Part shown: piece by piece, positions 1-11,090 of the stretch | Position numbering within the stretch: the first letter of the stretch is position 1 | Layout of the letters: every line of letters begins with the position of its first letter | Assembly (NCBI GenBank): GCA_017694665.1 | Contig: JADIMP010000060.1 | Span: forward strand, 1 to 41,845 | Length of the DNA stretch: 41,845 bases | Direction: 5' to 3' | Source: Candidatus Gallilactobacillus intestinavium | GTDB lineage: Bacteria > Bacillota > Bacilli > Lactobacillales > Lactobacillaceae | The notes under the pieces: generated by a model | What the model saw: only the letters and a program-made list of their open reading frames with translations | Told to the model about the DNA's origin: nothing | Databases searched by the model: none | Translations under genes and position numbers: made by a program

Positions 1-867
1 CCCTGATTTAAATAAAGTTTTACGATCAACATCCGGGCGCTCTTGTTTTAATGCAAACAGCATTGAAACGATATCCGTACTATCATCCATTACGGCTCCT
101 AAAGCACCAATTAATGTTTCTGATAAGAATAATGGTTGTAACGGTACAGTAACGTAAGACAAAGCTTCATATTCAATTCCCCATTGCTTATTTAACTTAA
201 ATACTAAATAACTAAGCCCAATCGTCAGACTCATGCCTAACAAAGTTGACAATAACGTTACTAACATTTGTTGGTTCCAACCTAAAACAATCCTTAAGGT
301 TAGCACGGCAAATAAAATACTAACTACACTAAAAACAGCAAATACATTCAAATTTTGCCACTTTAAATAAATAAAAATTGATCCGAAAAAGATACATGTA
401 TTAATTAATAATGAAAACAACGTTTTTACAACAATATCATTAAATAAAACGATCATAATTGAGACAACTAACCATGCCATTAAAATAACAACCGTGTCTC
501 GTTTATAACCAACAATTGTTGCCGTTAAATGATGATCTCGCCGACTAAAACTACCTACAAAAATTTGACTATGTTCCGTATAACGACAATCCATCGCTCC
601 TGATTCACTATAAGTATTTTTTAATCTAACTGTTTTGCCACGATTTTTACCATTTAAAACTATCCCTCGGATATTTTGTTTGACAGTATAGTCTTTATTT
701 TGAAATTGATCTTGTTGTGTTTGCTTTTTACCATTATCAATTCGTTCAATTCTAACAATTGGTTCATGATACATAAATGCATCATGTTCAGTAAAAACAA
801 GTAAAAATATACCAATGAAAATTAAAAATCCATATAAATATATTTTTTTATTATTTTTAAATTTCAA
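1..867 (-). CDS. YibE/F-like membrane protein, C-terminal part beyond the window edge
   Basis: This is an open frame of 289 codons that runs off the left edge with no stop, so the gene is cut by the window and not broken. The start is a TTG at 867-865, chosen because AAGAAGG lies about 9 nt upstream (877-883) and the reading begins with a typical Lys-rich start followed by a membrane segment (about residues 8-24). A roughly 100-residue soluble part follows, rich in charged residues and Asn/Gly, probably outside the cell. At least four or five hydrophobic segments then run from about residue 130. This one-TM, outer domain, multi-TM plan and the sequence near the edge (GAVMDDSTDIVSMLFAL) match the YibE/F family (PF07907), whose function is unknown. 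In lactic acid bacteria a second short YibE/F gene often follows; that would lie left of base 1. A weak AT-only hairpin separates it from the next gene. Confidence 0.75.
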   Translation of the reverse strand, partial: MKFKNNKKIYLYGFLIFIGIFLLVFTEHDAFMYHEPIVRIERIDNGKKQTQQDQFQNKDYTVKQNIRGIVLNGKNRGKTVRLKNTYSESGAMDCRYTEHSQIFVGSFSRRDHHLTATIVGYKRDTVVILMAWLVVSIMIVLFNDIVVKTLFSLLINTCIFFGSIFIYLKWQNLNVFAVFSVVSILFAVLTLRIVLGWNQQMLVTLLSTLLGMSLTIGLSYLVFKLNKQWGIEYEALSYVTVPLQPLFLSETLIGALGAVMDDSTDIVSMLFALKQERPDVDRKTLFKSG

Positions 868-920
868 ATAACAAGCCTTCTTTAAAACGAGTTATGTTTT
901 AGTATAAGCTTAAAAATAAA

Positions 921-961
921 AAAATCATTAAAAATATCATTAAAATATTCCTAATGATTTT
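921..961 (-). terminator. Weak AT-only hairpin downstream of the NAD(P)-binding gene
   Basis: AAAATCATTA (921-930) is an exact inverted repeat of TAATGATTTT (952-961), and on the minus strand the hairpin is followed by a T-rich stretch (TTTATTTTT). It would end the uvrB-uvrA-SDR transcript before the YibE/F gene. The stem has a single G-C pair, so it is weak. Confidence 0.35.
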
Positions 962-966
962 ATTAC

Positions 967-1608
967 TTAAATTAATTTAAGTGCTTCACTAATCTTTTGA
1001 TCACCATTGCTCATCATAAATACTTTTTTAATCGTATTCGGTAACTCTAACACGCTAACCAAGACATCAGCTACGTCTTCAATTGAATTGGTACCTGGAT
1101 CATGTGGATTAAGTTTAATTTGACCAGTACCTGGTGTTTCTGTTAAAGAACCCGGTTGCACAATCGTATAATTTAAATGCGACATATGCATTAACCAACG
1201 ATCAGAATAATATTTTGCAATATTAAAATCAGTTAGTTCAGATAAAGCTGGTATCTTATCCCACATTTCTTGGTTTAATGCATAAGCAGAACTTAATTGC
1301 ACATAACGTTTAATTCCCACTAATTCTGTGGCTTGCATTAACTTAACTGTCCCATTTAAGTCAGTTTGTAGTAAATCTTTGCCACCTGATCCTACTGTAC
1401 AAATTACTGCATCAGCATTCTTTAATACTTGCTTAATTTTAGCTACTGAATCATGCAAATCTAAATGAACTGCCATCAATTGTTGACCTGTCTGAATTAA
1501 TTCTGGATTTCGCACGCCAGCAATTACTCGATAATTATTTTCTAATAATTTATCAACAACCTTACTTCCAACACGTCCGGTTGCTCCTGCTACAAAAACT
1601 GTTTTCAT
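967..1608 (-). CDS. NAD(P)-binding Rossmann protein, atypical SDR (YhfK/YwnB-like)
   Basis: This 213-residue cytoplasmic protein opens with a textbook dinucleotide-binding site, VAGATGRVGSKVVDKLL (residues 6-22; GxxGxxG). Later parts fit the atypical short-chain dehydrogenase/NmrA-like group: ADAVICTVGSGG at about residues 65-76, and KRYVQLSSAYAL at about 100-111, which holds a YxLSS stretch instead of the classic YxxxK catalytic pair. Members of this group bind NAD(P)H and act as epimerases, reductases or redox sensors. The substrate cannot be read from the sequence. The gene follows uvrA by 10 bp and its AAGGAC ribosome binding site overlaps the end of uvrA, so it is co-transcribed with the excision-repair genes. 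I see no functional reason for the pairing. Confidence 0.8.
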   Translation of the reverse strand: MKTVFVAGATGRVGSKVVDKLLENNYRVIAGVRNPELIQTGQQLMAVHLDLHDSVAKIKQVLKNADAVICTVGSGGKDLLQTDLNGTVKLMQATELVGIKRYVQLSSAYALNQEMWDKIPALSELTDFNIAKYYSDRWLMHMSHLNYTIVQPGSLTETPGTGQIKLNPHDPGTNSIEDVADVLVSVLELPNTIKKVFMMSNGDQKISEALKLI

Positions 1609-1618
1609 TTTTAAGTCC

Positions 1619-4450
1619 TTAATTTTTCTTTTCTAATACTTTTTTCAAATACTGACCAGTATAACTGTTTTTAACTTTAACTAATTCTTCTGGTGTTCCT
1701 GCACCAACAATGGTTCCTCCATCTTTGCCACCTTCTGGCCCTAAATCAATTAAATGGTCAGCCGTTTTAATTACATCCAAATTATGTTCAATTACTAAAA
1801 CAGTATTACCTTTGTCTACTAAACGCTGTAGTACATCCAATAAGCGCTTAATATCATCAGTATGTAATCCCGTTGTTGGTTCATCTAAAATATAAAAATT
1901 ATTACCTGTATCTTTTTTATATAGTTCAGCCGCCAGCTTCATTCGTTGTGCTTCTCCACCAGATAAAGTTGTAGCCGATTGCCCTAATTTAACATATCCT
2001 AAACCAACATCTGCTAATGTTTGTAATTTTCTAACAATACTAGGAATCGATTTAAAGAATTCTAATGCTTCACTAACTGTCATGTTTAAAACATCATTAA
2101 TGTTTTTATCCTTGTAAGTTATTTCTAACGTTTCAGAATTATAACGACTTCCATGACAAACTTCACAAGGTACATAAATATCTGGTAAGAAATTCATTTC
2201 AATCTTGATAATCCCATCACCATGACATCGTTCACAACGACCACCTTTTACATTAAAAGAAAATCTACCTTTATCATATCCACGCACTTTTGCTTCATTA
2301 GTTTTAGCAAATAATCCCCTAATATCATCAAAAACACCTGTATACGTTGCGGGATTAGATCTTGGAGTTCGACCAATTGGTGCTTGATTAATATTAACTA
2401 CTTTATCAATATTTTTAACGCCACTAATGGATTTATATTTACCCGGTTTATGATTATTGTGATTTAGTTTCTGCGCTAAAATCTTAGCTAAAATGTCATT
2501 CACTAATGTTGATTTCCCTGATCCTGACACTCCAGTTACCACAATAAATTTACCTAATGGAAAATGGACGTCTATCTTTTTTAAATTATTCTCTTCGGCT
2601 CCCTTTAAAATTAATTCTTTGCCGTTTCCAGATCTTCTTGATTCAGGAACTTTAATTTGCTTTACTCCTGATAAATATTGACCAGTTATGGATTCAGGAA
2701 CTTTGGCAACTTTTTTTGGCGTACCACTAGCAATTATTCGACCGCCATTTTCTCCTGCTCCAGGACCTACATCCACCACATAATCAGCTGCTCTAATCGT
2801 TTCTTCATCATGTTCTACTACAACTAATGTATTTCCCAAATCTCGCATTTTCTTCAACGATGTTAATAAACGATCATTATCTCTTTGATGTAAACCAATT
2901 GATGGTTCATCTAAAATATACAAAACGCCTGATAAATTAGAACCAATTTGTGTTGCTAAGCGAATTCGTTGTGCTTCTCCTCCTGATAAAGTAGCTGCAG
3001 AACGACTTAGAGTTAAATATCCTAAACCAACATTTTTTAAAAATGTTAATCGATCACAAATTTCTTTAATAATTGGCTTGGCTATTTTTTGCTCAAATTC
3101 CGTTAATTTCAAATTATCAAAAAATGATAATTCTTCTTCTACTGATAAATCAGTTACTTCACCAATATGCTTTCCATCAATTTTAACCGCTAAAGCTTTT
3201 TCATTTAAACGATAACCATGACATTTTTGACAAGTTAATTCTGTCATATATTCACGTAATTGTTTCTGAGTAAAACTAGAATGCGTATTGTAGTATCGAC
3301 GACGAATATTATTAATTACGCCTTCAAATTGCATATCTAGATCACGTTTGCCAAAATGTCCTTCATGTTTAAAATGAAATTCTTGTTCAGAGCCATATAA
3401 AATACTTTGTCTTTGTTGTTTAGTTAATTTTTTAAACGGTACATCTAAAGGTATTTTTTGTTGCTGTGCAAATTGTTTTAGCATTTCTGGATAATAAGTT
3501 GAACTAGCTGAACTCCATGGTTTAATAACACCCTCATTTATGGATAAATTATCATCTGGAATTACTAAATCAACATCCACCTCTAACTTAGAACCAATTC
3601 CTTCACAAACTGGACATGCTCCTAAAGGCGCATTAAAAGAAAACAAACGGGGTTCTAATTGTCCTACTGTAAAACCACATATTGGACACGCATAATGTTC
3701 AGAAAACTGCATCACTTCACCATCAATGATATCAGCATTCATATAACCGTCACTTAACTTTAATGCTGTTTCAATAGAGTCAAACAATCTAGTTCTTAAT
3801 TCAGTTTTATCTTTCCGAACAATTACTCGATCAACTACAATATCAATATCATGATATTGGTTTTTATTTAATTGTGGTAAATCATCTATTTCATACAATT
3901 CTCCATCAATTTTGACACGAACATATCCCTTTTTTTGAATTGTGTTTAATACTTTGACATGTTGACCTTTTTTATGCCGAACTACTGGAGATAAAATTTG
4001 CAATTTAGTGCGTTCATCTAAATTTAAAATTGTATCTACCATCTGTTCCACTGACTGACTAGTAATTTCATGACCATCATTTGGACAAATTGGTTTTCCA
4101 ATTCTTGCCCACAATAATCTTAAATAATCATTAATCTCTGTTACCGTCCCTACTGTTGAACGTGGATTATGGCTAGTTGTTTTTTGACTAATTGAAATAG
4201 CTGGGCTTAATCCTTCAATCGAATCAACATCTGGTTTATCCATTTGCCCTAAAAATTGTCTGGCATAAGAAGACAAACTTTCTACATATCTTCTTTGACC
4301 TTCAGCATATAAAGTATCAAAAGCTAATGAACTTTTTCCTGAACCAGATAAGCCCGTAATTACCACTAACTTATCACGTGGAATGGTAACATCTATGTTT
4401 TTTAAATTATGTACTCTTGCACCTTTAATGATAATTTTATCTTTTCCCAT
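1619..4450 (-). CDS. uvrA: Excinuclease ABC subunit A
   Basis: UvrA (943 residues, full length) is the damage-recognition ATPase of nucleotide excision repair. It forms a dimer, loads UvrB at lesions and leaves. Two ABC modules are present: Walker [10 protein letters not shown] at residues 33-41 with its signature [14 protein letters not shown] near 490, and a second Walker [10 protein letters not shown] near 640 with [14 protein letters not shown] near 830. The zinc sites are visible as CPIC...CPVC (about 255-285) and CERC...CEVC (about 740-765). The gene lies 11 bp after uvrB and upstream of the NAD(P)-binding gene. No LexA-type box was recognised in this operon. All key residues are intact. 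Confidence 0.98.
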   Translation of the reverse strand: MGKDKIIIKGARVHNLKNIDVTIPRDKLVVITGLSGSGKSSLAFDTLYAEGQRRYVESLSSYARQFLGQMDKPDVDSIEGLSPAISISQKTTSHNPRSTVGTVTEINDYLRLLWARIGKPICPNDGHEITSQSVEQMVDTILNLDERTKLQILSPVVRHKKGQHVKVLNTIQKKGYVRVKIDGELYEIDDLPQLNKNQYHDIDIVVDRVIVRKDKTELRTRLFDSIETALKLSDGYMNADIIDGEVMQFSEHYACPICGFTVGQLEPRLFSFNAPLGACPVCEGIGSKLEVDVDLVIPDDNLSINEGVIKPWSSASSTYYPEMLKQFAQQQKIPLDVPFKKLTKQQRQSILYGSEQEFHFKHEGHFGKRDLDMQFEGVINNIRRRYYNTHSSFTQKQLREYMTELTCQKCHGYRLNEKALAVKIDGKHIGEVTDLSVEEELSFFDNLKLTEFEQKIAKPIIKEICDRLTFLKNVGLGYLTLSRSAATLSGGEAQRIRLATQIGSNLSGVLYILDEPSIGLHQRDNDRLLTSLKKMRDLGNTLVVVEHDEETIRAADYVVDVGPGAGENGGRIIASGTPKKVAKVPESITGQYLSGVKQIKVPESRRSGNGKELILKGAEENNLKKIDVHFPLGKFIVVTGVSGSGKSTLVNDILAKILAQKLNHNNHKPGKYKSISGVKNIDKVVNINQAPIGRTPRSNPATYTGVFDDIRGLFAKTNEAKVRGYDKGRFSFNVKGGRCERCHGDGIIKIEMNFLPDIYVPCEVCHGSRYNSETLEITYKDKNINDVLNMTVSEALEFFKSIPSIVRKLQTLADVGLGYVKLGQSATTLSGGEAQRMKLAAELYKKDTGNNFYILDEPTTGLHTDDIKRLLDVLQRLVDKGNTVLVIEHNLDVIKTADHLIDLGPEGGKDGGTIVGAGTPEELVKVKNSYTGQYLKKVLEKKN

Positions 4451-4461
4451 TTAAGTTAGTT

Positions 4462-6480
4462 TTAACCTTTCATTTTTGCTTTCAATTCCATAATCGTGTC
4501 ACGTAACGTTGCTGCTTCTTCAAATTCCAATCTTTGTGCCGCATCTTGCATTTGCTTAGTTAAATTATCAATCATCGATTGTTGATCTTTCTTACTTAAA
4601 TTAATGAAATCCTGTTCACTAAAGATCTCATCATTAAGCACTTGATCGTCTTTTTCATGCTTTTTAATCACTGCTGAAATGTTATCTCTAATTGGCTTTA
4701 CTATCGTCTTTGGCGTTATTCCATGTTCTTTATTATATTGTTTTTGAATTGTTCTTCTTCGTTTCGTTTCATCTATTGCTCGCTGCATTGATCCTGTTAT
4801 CTCGTCAGCATACATAATTACATGCCCGTTAGCATTTCTAGCAGCTCGACCAATAGTTTGAATTAAAGAGCGCTCGTTACGCAAAAATCCTTCTTTATCA
4901 GCATCTAAAATAGCAATTAATGAGGTTTCTGGGACATCAATTCCCTCTCGCAATAAATTAATTCCTACCAAAACATCAAATTTTCCTAATCTTAAATCAC
5001 GAATAATTTGTGTTCTTTCTAAAGTTTTAATATCACTATGTAAATAACGGACTTTTATTCCCAAATCCTTTAAATAATCTGATAAATCTTCAGCCATTTT
5101 TTTGGTAATCGTTGTTACAAATACACGTTCATTCTTTTCAACTCGTTTATTAATTTCACCAACTAAATCATCCATTTGACCCATAATTGGACGTACTTCT
5201 ATTTCAGGATCCAATAACCCCGTTGGTCGAATAATTTGTTCAACTATTTTGTCAGTACGTTGCAGTTCATAATCTCCTGGTGTTGCTGACATATAAACCA
5301 CTTGACTAACATGTTTTTCAAATTCTTCTAATTTCAACGGTCGATTATCCAATGCACTAGGTAAACGAAAACCATAGTCAATTAACATTTGCTTTCGCGA
5401 AATATCTGCTTTATACATACCCCTTACTTGTGGCATGGTAACATGGCTTTCATCTACGACTAATAAATAATCATCAGGAAAAAAGTCTAATAATGTCGAC
5501 GGTGGTTCACCTGGTTGTCGACCGTCAATATGTCGTGAATAATTTTCAATCCCATTGGTATAACCAATTTCCTTCAACATTTCTAAATCATATTCCGTTC
5601 GTTGTTGAAGTCGTTGTGCTTCTAATAACTTATCTTGACCACGTAACTCCTTTAATCGTTCATCTAATTCTTCAGAAATAGTTTTAATCGATCGATCCAA
5701 AACATCATCAGTTGTTAAAAAATGTGTAGCTGGGAAAATCACTGTGTGTTCCTGTTCACCAATTACTTCTCCAGTTATTGAATTAAATAACCTAATTCGA
5801 TCAATTTCATCACCAAAAAATTCAATTCTTATTGCTTCTGTATCAGAAGATGCTGGAAATACATCAATTACATCTCCATGTACTCTAAACCGTCCACGTT
5901 GAAAATCAATATCATTTCGATCAAATTGAATCTCGACTAATTTACGCATTAAACGATTACGGCTAACTTCATCACCAACATGTAATGAAATAATATGTTT
6001 TTGATAATTTTCTGGACTACCTAATCCAAAAATAGAAGATACAGATGCAACCACAATAGTATCATTTCGTTCTAATAAAGAACTAGTTGCTGAATGACGT
6101 AATTTAGTAATTTCATCATTAATGGACGAGTCTTTTTCAATATAAGTATCAGAAGATGGTACATAAGCTTCTGGTTGATAATAATCATAATAAGAGACGA
6201 AATACTCAACCGCATTATCAGGGAAAAATTCCTTAAATTCACTATATAGTTGTCCTGCCAGAGTCTTATTATGAGATAACACTAATGTTGGCTTATTCAC
6301 TTGAGCAATAACATTACTAATTGTAAATGTTTTACCAGTACCGGTAGCTCCCATTAATATTTGTTCCTTCTCACCAGCTTTAATCCCATGAACTAATTTA
6401 TCAATTGCTTCTGGTTGATCACCTGTTGGTTTGTATTTAGATACTAATTTAAAATTACGTTTTGCTTGTTTACTAATCAT
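4462..6480 (-). CDS. uvrB: Excinuclease ABC subunit B
   Basis: UvrB (672 residues) is the helicase-like subunit that verifies damage and recruits UvrC. Visible are Walker A GATGTGKT (about residues 44-51), the beta-hairpin region [12 protein letters not shown] (about 97-108), the Walker B-like VVDESH near 340, helicase motif [11 protein letters not shown] near 540, and the C-terminal UVR coiled coil ([19 protein letters not shown]) that contacts UvrC. The ATG at 6480 has only a modest AGG 7 nt upstream. It begins just 14 nt after the U-tract of the pgcA terminator, so it either depends on read-through or uses a promoter buried in that hairpin. Confidence 0.98.
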   Translation of the reverse strand: MISKQAKRNFKLVSKYKPTGDQPEAIDKLVHGIKAGEKEQILMGATGTGKTFTISNVIAQVNKPTLVLSHNKTLAGQLYSEFKEFFPDNAVEYFVSYYDYYQPEAYVPSSDTYIEKDSSINDEITKLRHSATSSLLERNDTIVVASVSSIFGLGSPENYQKHIISLHVGDEVSRNRLMRKLVEIQFDRNDIDFQRGRFRVHGDVIDVFPASSDTEAIRIEFFGDEIDRIRLFNSITGEVIGEQEHTVIFPATHFLTTDDVLDRSIKTISEELDERLKELRGQDKLLEAQRLQQRTEYDLEMLKEIGYTNGIENYSRHIDGRQPGEPPSTLLDFFPDDYLLVVDESHVTMPQVRGMYKADISRKQMLIDYGFRLPSALDNRPLKLEEFEKHVSQVVYMSATPGDYELQRTDKIVEQIIRPTGLLDPEIEVRPIMGQMDDLVGEINKRVEKNERVFVTTITKKMAEDLSDYLKDLGIKVRYLHSDIKTLERTQIIRDLRLGKFDVLVGINLLREGIDVPETSLIAILDADKEGFLRNERSLIQTIGRAARNANGHVIMYADEITGSMQRAIDETKRRRTIQKQYNKEHGITPKTIVKPIRDNISAVIKKHEKDDQVLNDEIFSEQDFINLSKKDQQSMIDNLTKQMQDAAQRLEFEEAATLRDTIMELKAKMKG

Positions 6481-6494
6481 CTTTTTACCTAAAT

Positions 6495-6523
6495 AAAAAA
6501 GCCCTAGTTAACTAGAACTTTTT
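6495..6523 (-). terminator. Terminator of pgcA
   Basis: As minus-strand RNA this folds into AAAAAGUUCUAG, loop UUAA, CUAGGGCUUUUU: a 12-bp stem that needs two G-U pairs, followed by a U-run. On the plus strand the two G-U pairs become mismatches, so it is directional. It overlaps the pgcA stop codon and ends 14 nt before uvrB. Confidence 0.75.
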
Positions 6524-8228
6524 AATTACTTAAAAAATTTTTTCTTAAATATCTCTCAAAATCATTTAATTTATTTAAACTTTCAGATTTGCTATCTCCC
6601 TTGGCTTCCACATAAACCTTTAGTTTGGGTTCTGTCCCTGATGGTCTGACTGCAATCCATGATCCATCTTCTAAATAAAATTTCATAACATTTGATTTAG
6701 GTAAATCTAAAATGTTTTCTGTATTATTCAATGGATCAATAACTTTACTCAATAAATAATCTTGAATCTTAACAACTGGAATATTATTAAAACTACTAAT
6801 TTTAGTTTTAAATTTGTCCATAATCAATTTAATTTTAGCGTCTTTTTCATACTCATGGAAACTAATTTGAATCGTTCTCTCATGATAAAAACCATATTGA
6901 TTATAAATTTGAGTTAAAACATCTAACAATGTCTGTCCCTTGGACAAATAAAATGCTGCCATTTCAGCTAACATTGCCATTGATTGAATACCGTCTTTAT
7001 CTCTAACAAATGGCTTAATTAAATAACCATAACTTTCTTCAAATCCAAACAAATAATTAGTATCCGTCTTCTCAAATTGAGCAATTTTTTCAGCAATAAA
7101 TTTAAAACCAGTTAAGACATTAACTACTTTAATTCCATTAGCTTTTGCAATATCACTGATCAATTCTGTAGATACAATAGATTTAATTACTAAAGGATTT
7201 TCCGGTACTGTTTTTTCAGTTAATAAATAATTCAAAATTAACGTTGCAATTTCATTTCCCGTTAATAATTGATATTCACCATCATTCCGCTTAATCCCAA
7301 TACCTAATCTATCAGCATCAGGATCTGTAGCAAAAATAATATCAGCATCATTTTGTTTAGCTAACTGAATTGCCAATTGAAAAGCTTCTTCAAACTCTGG
7401 ATTAGGATGAATTACTGTTGGAAAATTACCATCTGGTTCCCACTGCTCTTTAACAAAAAATACATTACTAAAACCAGCTTCACTAAAACATTCTTTAGCA
7501 AGTTTACATCCTGTACCATGTAATGGCGTATATACAATTTTTAATTTGTTTTTAACATCTTCCTTAACTTTTTCGTGATCTAAAATACTATCGACTTGAT
7601 TTAAATAACTCTGATCAATTTTATGATCTAAAATTGTTAGCAAAGCTTTTTGCTGCATTTCATTTTCACTAAATTCAGGAATCGTAAAAATATCTTCAGC
7701 AGCTGGCATTAATTTAACAATCATATCAGCTATTGTAGGACTTATTTGAGAACCATCTGATCCATACACTTTGTATCCATTAAATTCCTTAGGATTATGA
7801 CTCGCTGTTATCATAATTCCCATGCAACAATGTAAATATCTAACTGCGTATGACAACTCTGGTGTTGGCCTAACATCATCAAACAAATAGCAATGAATGC
7901 CATGAGCTGTTAAAACTTTAGCAGCTGTCTTAGCAAACAAAGTAGAATTAATTCTTGAATCATAACTAATTACTACTTGTTTATTAGTTATTTCTTGATC
8001 ATCAATATAATTAGCCAATCCTTCAGTTACTCGTTTAACCGTATAAATATTTAAATAATTAAGACCTGGGCCCATTAGCCCACGCATACCTGCAGTTCCA
8101 AAAGAAATATTTTGTGCAAAAGCATTTTCTAAAGCAACTTCATTACTAGCTAATGTTGTTAATTGATTACGCAATTCTTTTGTTAAATCTTGTTTTAGCC
8201 ATAAATCATAATTAGTTTTCCAATTCAT
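6522..8228 (-). CDS. pgcA: Alpha-phosphoglucomutase (phospho-sugar mutase)
   Basis: This 568-residue enzyme interconverts glucose 6-phosphate and glucose 1-phosphate, feeding GalU. It has the four hallmark loops of the alpha-D-phosphohexomutase family: the catalytic serine loop TASHNP (near residue 140), the metal loop DPDADRLGIG (near 305), the sugar loop GFEESYGYL (near 400) and the phosphate loop RPSGTEPKLKVY (near 535). A longer frame exists upstream to 8276, but the ATG at 8228 is the better start: GAGGG sits 7 nt before it, and the upstream 16 codons run through a terminator hairpin. The Bacillus counterpart is called pgcA; lactobacilli often use pgm. Confidence 0.95.
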   Translation of the reverse strand: MNWKTNYDLWLKQDLTKELRNQLTTLASNEVALENAFAQNISFGTAGMRGLMGPGLNYLNIYTVKRVTEGLANYIDDQEITNKQVVISYDSRINSTLFAKTAAKVLTAHGIHCYLFDDVRPTPELSYAVRYLHCCMGIMITASHNPKEFNGYKVYGSDGSQISPTIADMIVKLMPAAEDIFTIPEFSENEMQQKALLTILDHKIDQSYLNQVDSILDHEKVKEDVKNKLKIVYTPLHGTGCKLAKECFSEAGFSNVFFVKEQWEPDGNFPTVIHPNPEFEEAFQLAIQLAKQNDADIIFATDPDADRLGIGIKRNDGEYQLLTGNEIATLILNYLLTEKTVPENPLVIKSIVSTELISDIAKANGIKVVNVLTGFKFIAEKIAQFEKTDTNYLFGFEESYGYLIKPFVRDKDGIQSMAMLAEMAAFYLSKGQTLLDVLTQIYNQYGFYHERTIQISFHEYEKDAKIKLIMDKFKTKISSFNNIPVVKIQDYLLSKVIDPLNNTENILDLPKSNVMKFYLEDGSWIAVRPSGTEPKLKVYVEAKGDSKSESLNKLNDFERYLRKNFLSN

Positions 8229-8249
8229 AATTAATCCCTCTAATATACG

Positions 8250-8282
8250 AAAAAAGCTTATCTGCAAATTAAGCACATAAGC
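8250..8282 (-). terminator. Terminator between trxB and pgcA
   Basis: On the minus strand GCTTAT pairs with ATAAGC (8277-8282 with 8256-8261), then an inner TGC/GCA pair closes a small loop, and six Ts follow (8255-8250). It ends only 21 nt before the pgcA ATG. Confidence 0.75.
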
Positions 8283-8293
8283 CCAATATTTTA

Positions 8294-9214
8294 TTACAAA
8301 GATTGAATATAATTAAACACATTTTGGCCTGCAAGACCACCATCACCTACAGCAGTAGTTATTTGTCGTAATTTCTTTTTTCTTACATCACCAGCAGCAA
8401 AAATTCCATCAACTTTAGTTTGCATAGCATCATCAGTAATGATCCAACCTTTATCATCAACAATTGGTAAATCACCAACAAAATCTGTTACCGGTTGTTC
8501 TCCAATATAAATAAATAAACCATCAACATCATAATTACTATCTTGATTAGTTTGATTGTTATGCAAAACAACACTAGTTACCTTAGTATCATCGCCATGA
8601 ATTTCTTTGACTTCTGTATTCCAAATAAATTCCATCTTGTCATTTTTAAAAGCACGATCTTGTAATATCTTTTGTGCTCTTAATTGATCTCTACGATGTA
8701 CAACTGTTACTTTATTAGCTAACTTACTTAAATATTCACCTTCTTCAATTGCACTATCTCCACCGCCAACAACAAGCACATGTTTTCCTTTAAAGAAAGC
8801 TCCATCACAAACTGCACAATAAGATACACCTCGTCCAGTATAGGTGTCTTCACCTAAACAACCTAAAGTACGATATTTCGATCCAGTTGCTATGACAATA
8901 GCTTTACAAGAATATTCATTATCATCAGTCTTTACAACTTTTTCAGAACCCTTATCTTGAATAGACAACACATTTCCATATTTATATTCAACACCAAATT
9001 GAACTGCACTTTGATACATTGCTTTAGATAAATCAGGTCCTTGAATAGAACTGAAACCAGGATAATTCTCAATAGCCCCAGTATTATTCATTTGACCACC
9101 ATAAATTCCTCTATCCAACAACAATACAGATAAATTTGCTCTAGATGTATACAACGCAGCAGTTAAGCCTGCCGGACCAGCACCTAAAATAATTACATCG
9201 TAAGAATTACTCAT
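8294..9214 (-). CDS. trxB: Thioredoxin-disulfide reductase
   Basis: TrxB (306 residues, usual length) is a cytoplasmic flavoenzyme that passes electrons from NADPH to thioredoxin. The FAD site GAGPAGLTAALYTSRA lies at residues 11-26, the redox-active pair is CAVC at 133-136, the NADPH site GGGDSA lies near 155, and the C-terminal FAD motif GDVRKKKLRQITTAVGDG lies near 276-293. It follows galU with a 1-bp gap and precedes pgcA across a terminator. The galU-trxB-pgcA neighbourhood is usual for lactobacilli. In this window it may also serve NrdH, the electron donor of the class Ib ribonucleotide reductase. Confidence 0.97.
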   Translation of the reverse strand: MSNSYDVIILGAGPAGLTAALYTSRANLSVLLLDRGIYGGQMNNTGAIENYPGFSSIQGPDLSKAMYQSAVQFGVEYKYGNVLSIQDKGSEKVVKTDDNEYSCKAIVIATGSKYRTLGCLGEDTYTGRGVSYCAVCDGAFFKGKHVLVVGGGDSAIEEGEYLSKLANKVTVVHRRDQLRAQKILQDRAFKNDKMEFIWNTEVKEIHGDDTKVTSVVLHNNQTNQDSNYDVDGLFIYIGEQPVTDFVGDLPIVDDKGWIITDDAMQTKVDGIFAAGDVRKKKLRQITTAVGDGGLAGQNVFNYIQSL

Positions 9215-9215
9215 T

Positions 9216-10103
9216 TTATTTATCCTCTTTTTTTAATTTTTCTGCTAAATCAATTATATAATTTTGCAAATCATTTTTGACATCTTCATGCTGTAAACCA
9301 AACTCAATATTAGTCTTAATTAAACCAAATTTATAACCAACATCATAACGATTACCATTAAATAAATGAGCATAAACTTTTTGCTTTTTATTAAGTAAAT
9401 CAATCGCATCTGTTAATTGTAATTCGTTACCACGACCATAAGGTGTTTGCTCTAAAGCTTGAAAAATTTCTGGAGATAATACATATCTTCCAATAATTGC
9501 TAAATCAGATGGTGCTTCTTCAGGATCTGGTTTTTCAACAAAATTAGAAACTTCGTACAAACCATCTTTTACTTCTTTGGTAGGATTAATTACCCCATAC
9601 TTGTTAACTTCTTCATGAGGAACTTTCATAACTGCTAATGTAGAGGCTTGAGTATCTTCATAACAATCAATTAACTGTTTAGTTAAAGGAATTTCATCTT
9701 GCATGACATCATCACCTAATAAAACAGCAAATGGTTCATCTCCAATGAAATCCTTAGCTGTCAAAATTGCATCCCCTAAACCACGCATATGTGTTTGACG
9801 AATAAAGTAAAGCTGATCATCATTAATAGCCTGAACTTCTTGCAACATTTTATCTTTACCTTTAGTTGCTAATTCAGCTTCCAATTCAGGTGCTGAATCA
9901 AAATGATCTTCAATTGATCTTTTACCACGTCCAGTAACCACACACACTTGATCTATACCTGATTTATGCGCTTCTTCTACAATAAATTGAATAGTCGGTT
10001 TATCAACAATTGGTAACATTTCCTTAGCAATTGCTTTGGTTTCTGGTAAAAATCTAGTTCCATATCCTGCTGCAGGAATAATTGCTTTTCTTACTTTTTT
10101 CAT
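9216..10103 (-). CDS. galU: UTP--glucose-1-phosphate uridylyltransferase
   Basis: GalU (295 residues) makes UDP-glucose from UTP and glucose 1-phosphate. The N-terminal nucleotide-binding signature [18 protein letters not shown] (residues 8-25), followed by [13 protein letters not shown], is diagnostic. GLGDAI near 109 and LLGDD near 128 are further sugar-nucleotide transferase motifs, and FVEKP near 188 completes the core. With pgcA (glucose 1-phosphate supply) and galE (UDP-galactose, at 25196) it forms the Leloir and envelope precursor route. It follows gpsA after 9 bp. Confidence 0.97.
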   Translation of the reverse strand: MKKVRKAIIPAAGYGTRFLPETKAIAKEMLPIVDKPTIQFIVEEAHKSGIDQVCVVTGRGKRSIEDHFDSAPELEAELATKGKDKMLQEVQAINDDQLYFIRQTHMRGLGDAILTAKDFIGDEPFAVLLGDDVMQDEIPLTKQLIDCYEDTQASTLAVMKVPHEEVNKYGVINPTKEVKDGLYEVSNFVEKPDPEEAPSDLAIIGRYVLSPEIFQALEQTPYGRGNELQLTDAIDLLNKKQKVYAHLFNGNRYDVGYKFGLIKTNIEFGLQHEDVKNDLQNYIIDLAEKLKKEDK

Positions 10104-10112
10104 GACTTCTCC

Positions 10113-11087
10113 TTATTTGAACTCTAATTTTTCTTCCCGATTAATTAAATTATCAATTACTTGATTCAACTCAATTCGATTATACAACAAGTCATATATA
10201 GCTTGTGTTATCGGCATATCAATATTTCTTTCATTAGACAATTCGTATACTGCTTTGACTGTTGATATTCCTTCTGGTAAATGCTGCTTGTCTGCTAAAA
10301 TTTCCTCAATATTTTTATTCTTGCCTATTTTGTATCCAATAATCCAATTACGAGATTTCTTTTCTAACGTGGTTAAAAATAAATCTCCTACACTAGCTAA
10401 TCCACTAAAAGTAATCGGATTAGCTCCAAACGCCTGCCCAAAACGAGCCATTTCTGATAATCCTCGTGTAATTAAAGCTGCAATTGTATTAGAACTGTAA
10501 TCTAACCCATTAGCAATTCCAATACTTAAGCTAATAACATTTTTTAACGCTGCAGCTAATTCAACACCAACTAAATCATCATCTGCATAAACTCTTAAAT
10601 ATTCATTACTAAATATTTTCTGAATTTGTTGTGCATTAAATAAATTATCTGAAGCTGCAGTTAATAAAGTCATATCATGATTAATCAAATTTTGTGAATA
10701 ACCCGGTCCTACTAAAGAAACTACATCTTCTTCCTGAACTGTAGTCATTGTCTGTGCAATTACTTCTGACGCTCTTAAATTGCTATCTTTTTCTAATCCT
10801 TTTACTGTATGAACAATAATTACATTATTCTTCTTAATGTAATCATTTGCTTGTTCACATACAGAACGTAAATCATCAATTGATACGGCTAATACTATTA
10901 TGTCCGTATTATCACTCAATACGTCTTCTAAACTAGAACTAATCGTTATTCTATCATTATTTATTAATTGATCATTATCGTTATTTGCTTGAGTATTCCA
11001 TATTTTTACTAAATATCCATTTTCTGATAACAATCTAGTTAATACTGTTCCCCATAATCCACTACTTAAAACCGTAATGTTTTTCAT
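10113..11087 (-). CDS. gpsA: Glycerol-3-phosphate dehydrogenase [NAD(P)+]
   Basis: GpsA (324 residues) reduces dihydroxyacetone phosphate to sn-glycerol 3-phosphate for phospholipids. The core is clear: VELAAALKNVISLSIGIANG with the catalytic Lys (about residues 175-195), then ITRGLSEMARFGQAFGANP and the SRNWIIG substrate motif near 250. The dinucleotide loop is divergent: it reads VLSSGLWGT (6-14) where the family usually has VLGAGSWGT, so the first Gly of GxGxxG is Ser. The usual GPSFAEE stretch reads GPGYSQN. The frame is intact and lies in the conserved lgt-gpsA-galU order, so I take it as functional. Confidence 0.95.
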   Translation of the reverse strand: MKNITVLSSGLWGTVLTRLLSENGYLVKIWNTQANNDNDQLINNDRITISSSLEDVLSDNTDIIVLAVSIDDLRSVCEQANDYIKKNNVIIVHTVKGLEKDSNLRASEVIAQTMTTVQEEDVVSLVGPGYSQNLINHDMTLLTAASDNLFNAQQIQKIFSNEYLRVYADDDLVGVELAAALKNVISLSIGIANGLDYSSNTIAALITRGLSEMARFGQAFGANPITFSGLASVGDLFLTTLEKKSRNWIIGYKIGKNKNIEEILADKQHLPEGISTVKAVYELSNERNIDMPITQAIYDLLYNRIELNQVIDNLINREEKLEFK

Positions 11088-11090
11088 AAG

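Noticed and set aside
10255..10500. Plus-strand 81-codon ORF across gpsA
   Set aside because: Antisense shadow of a conserved gene.
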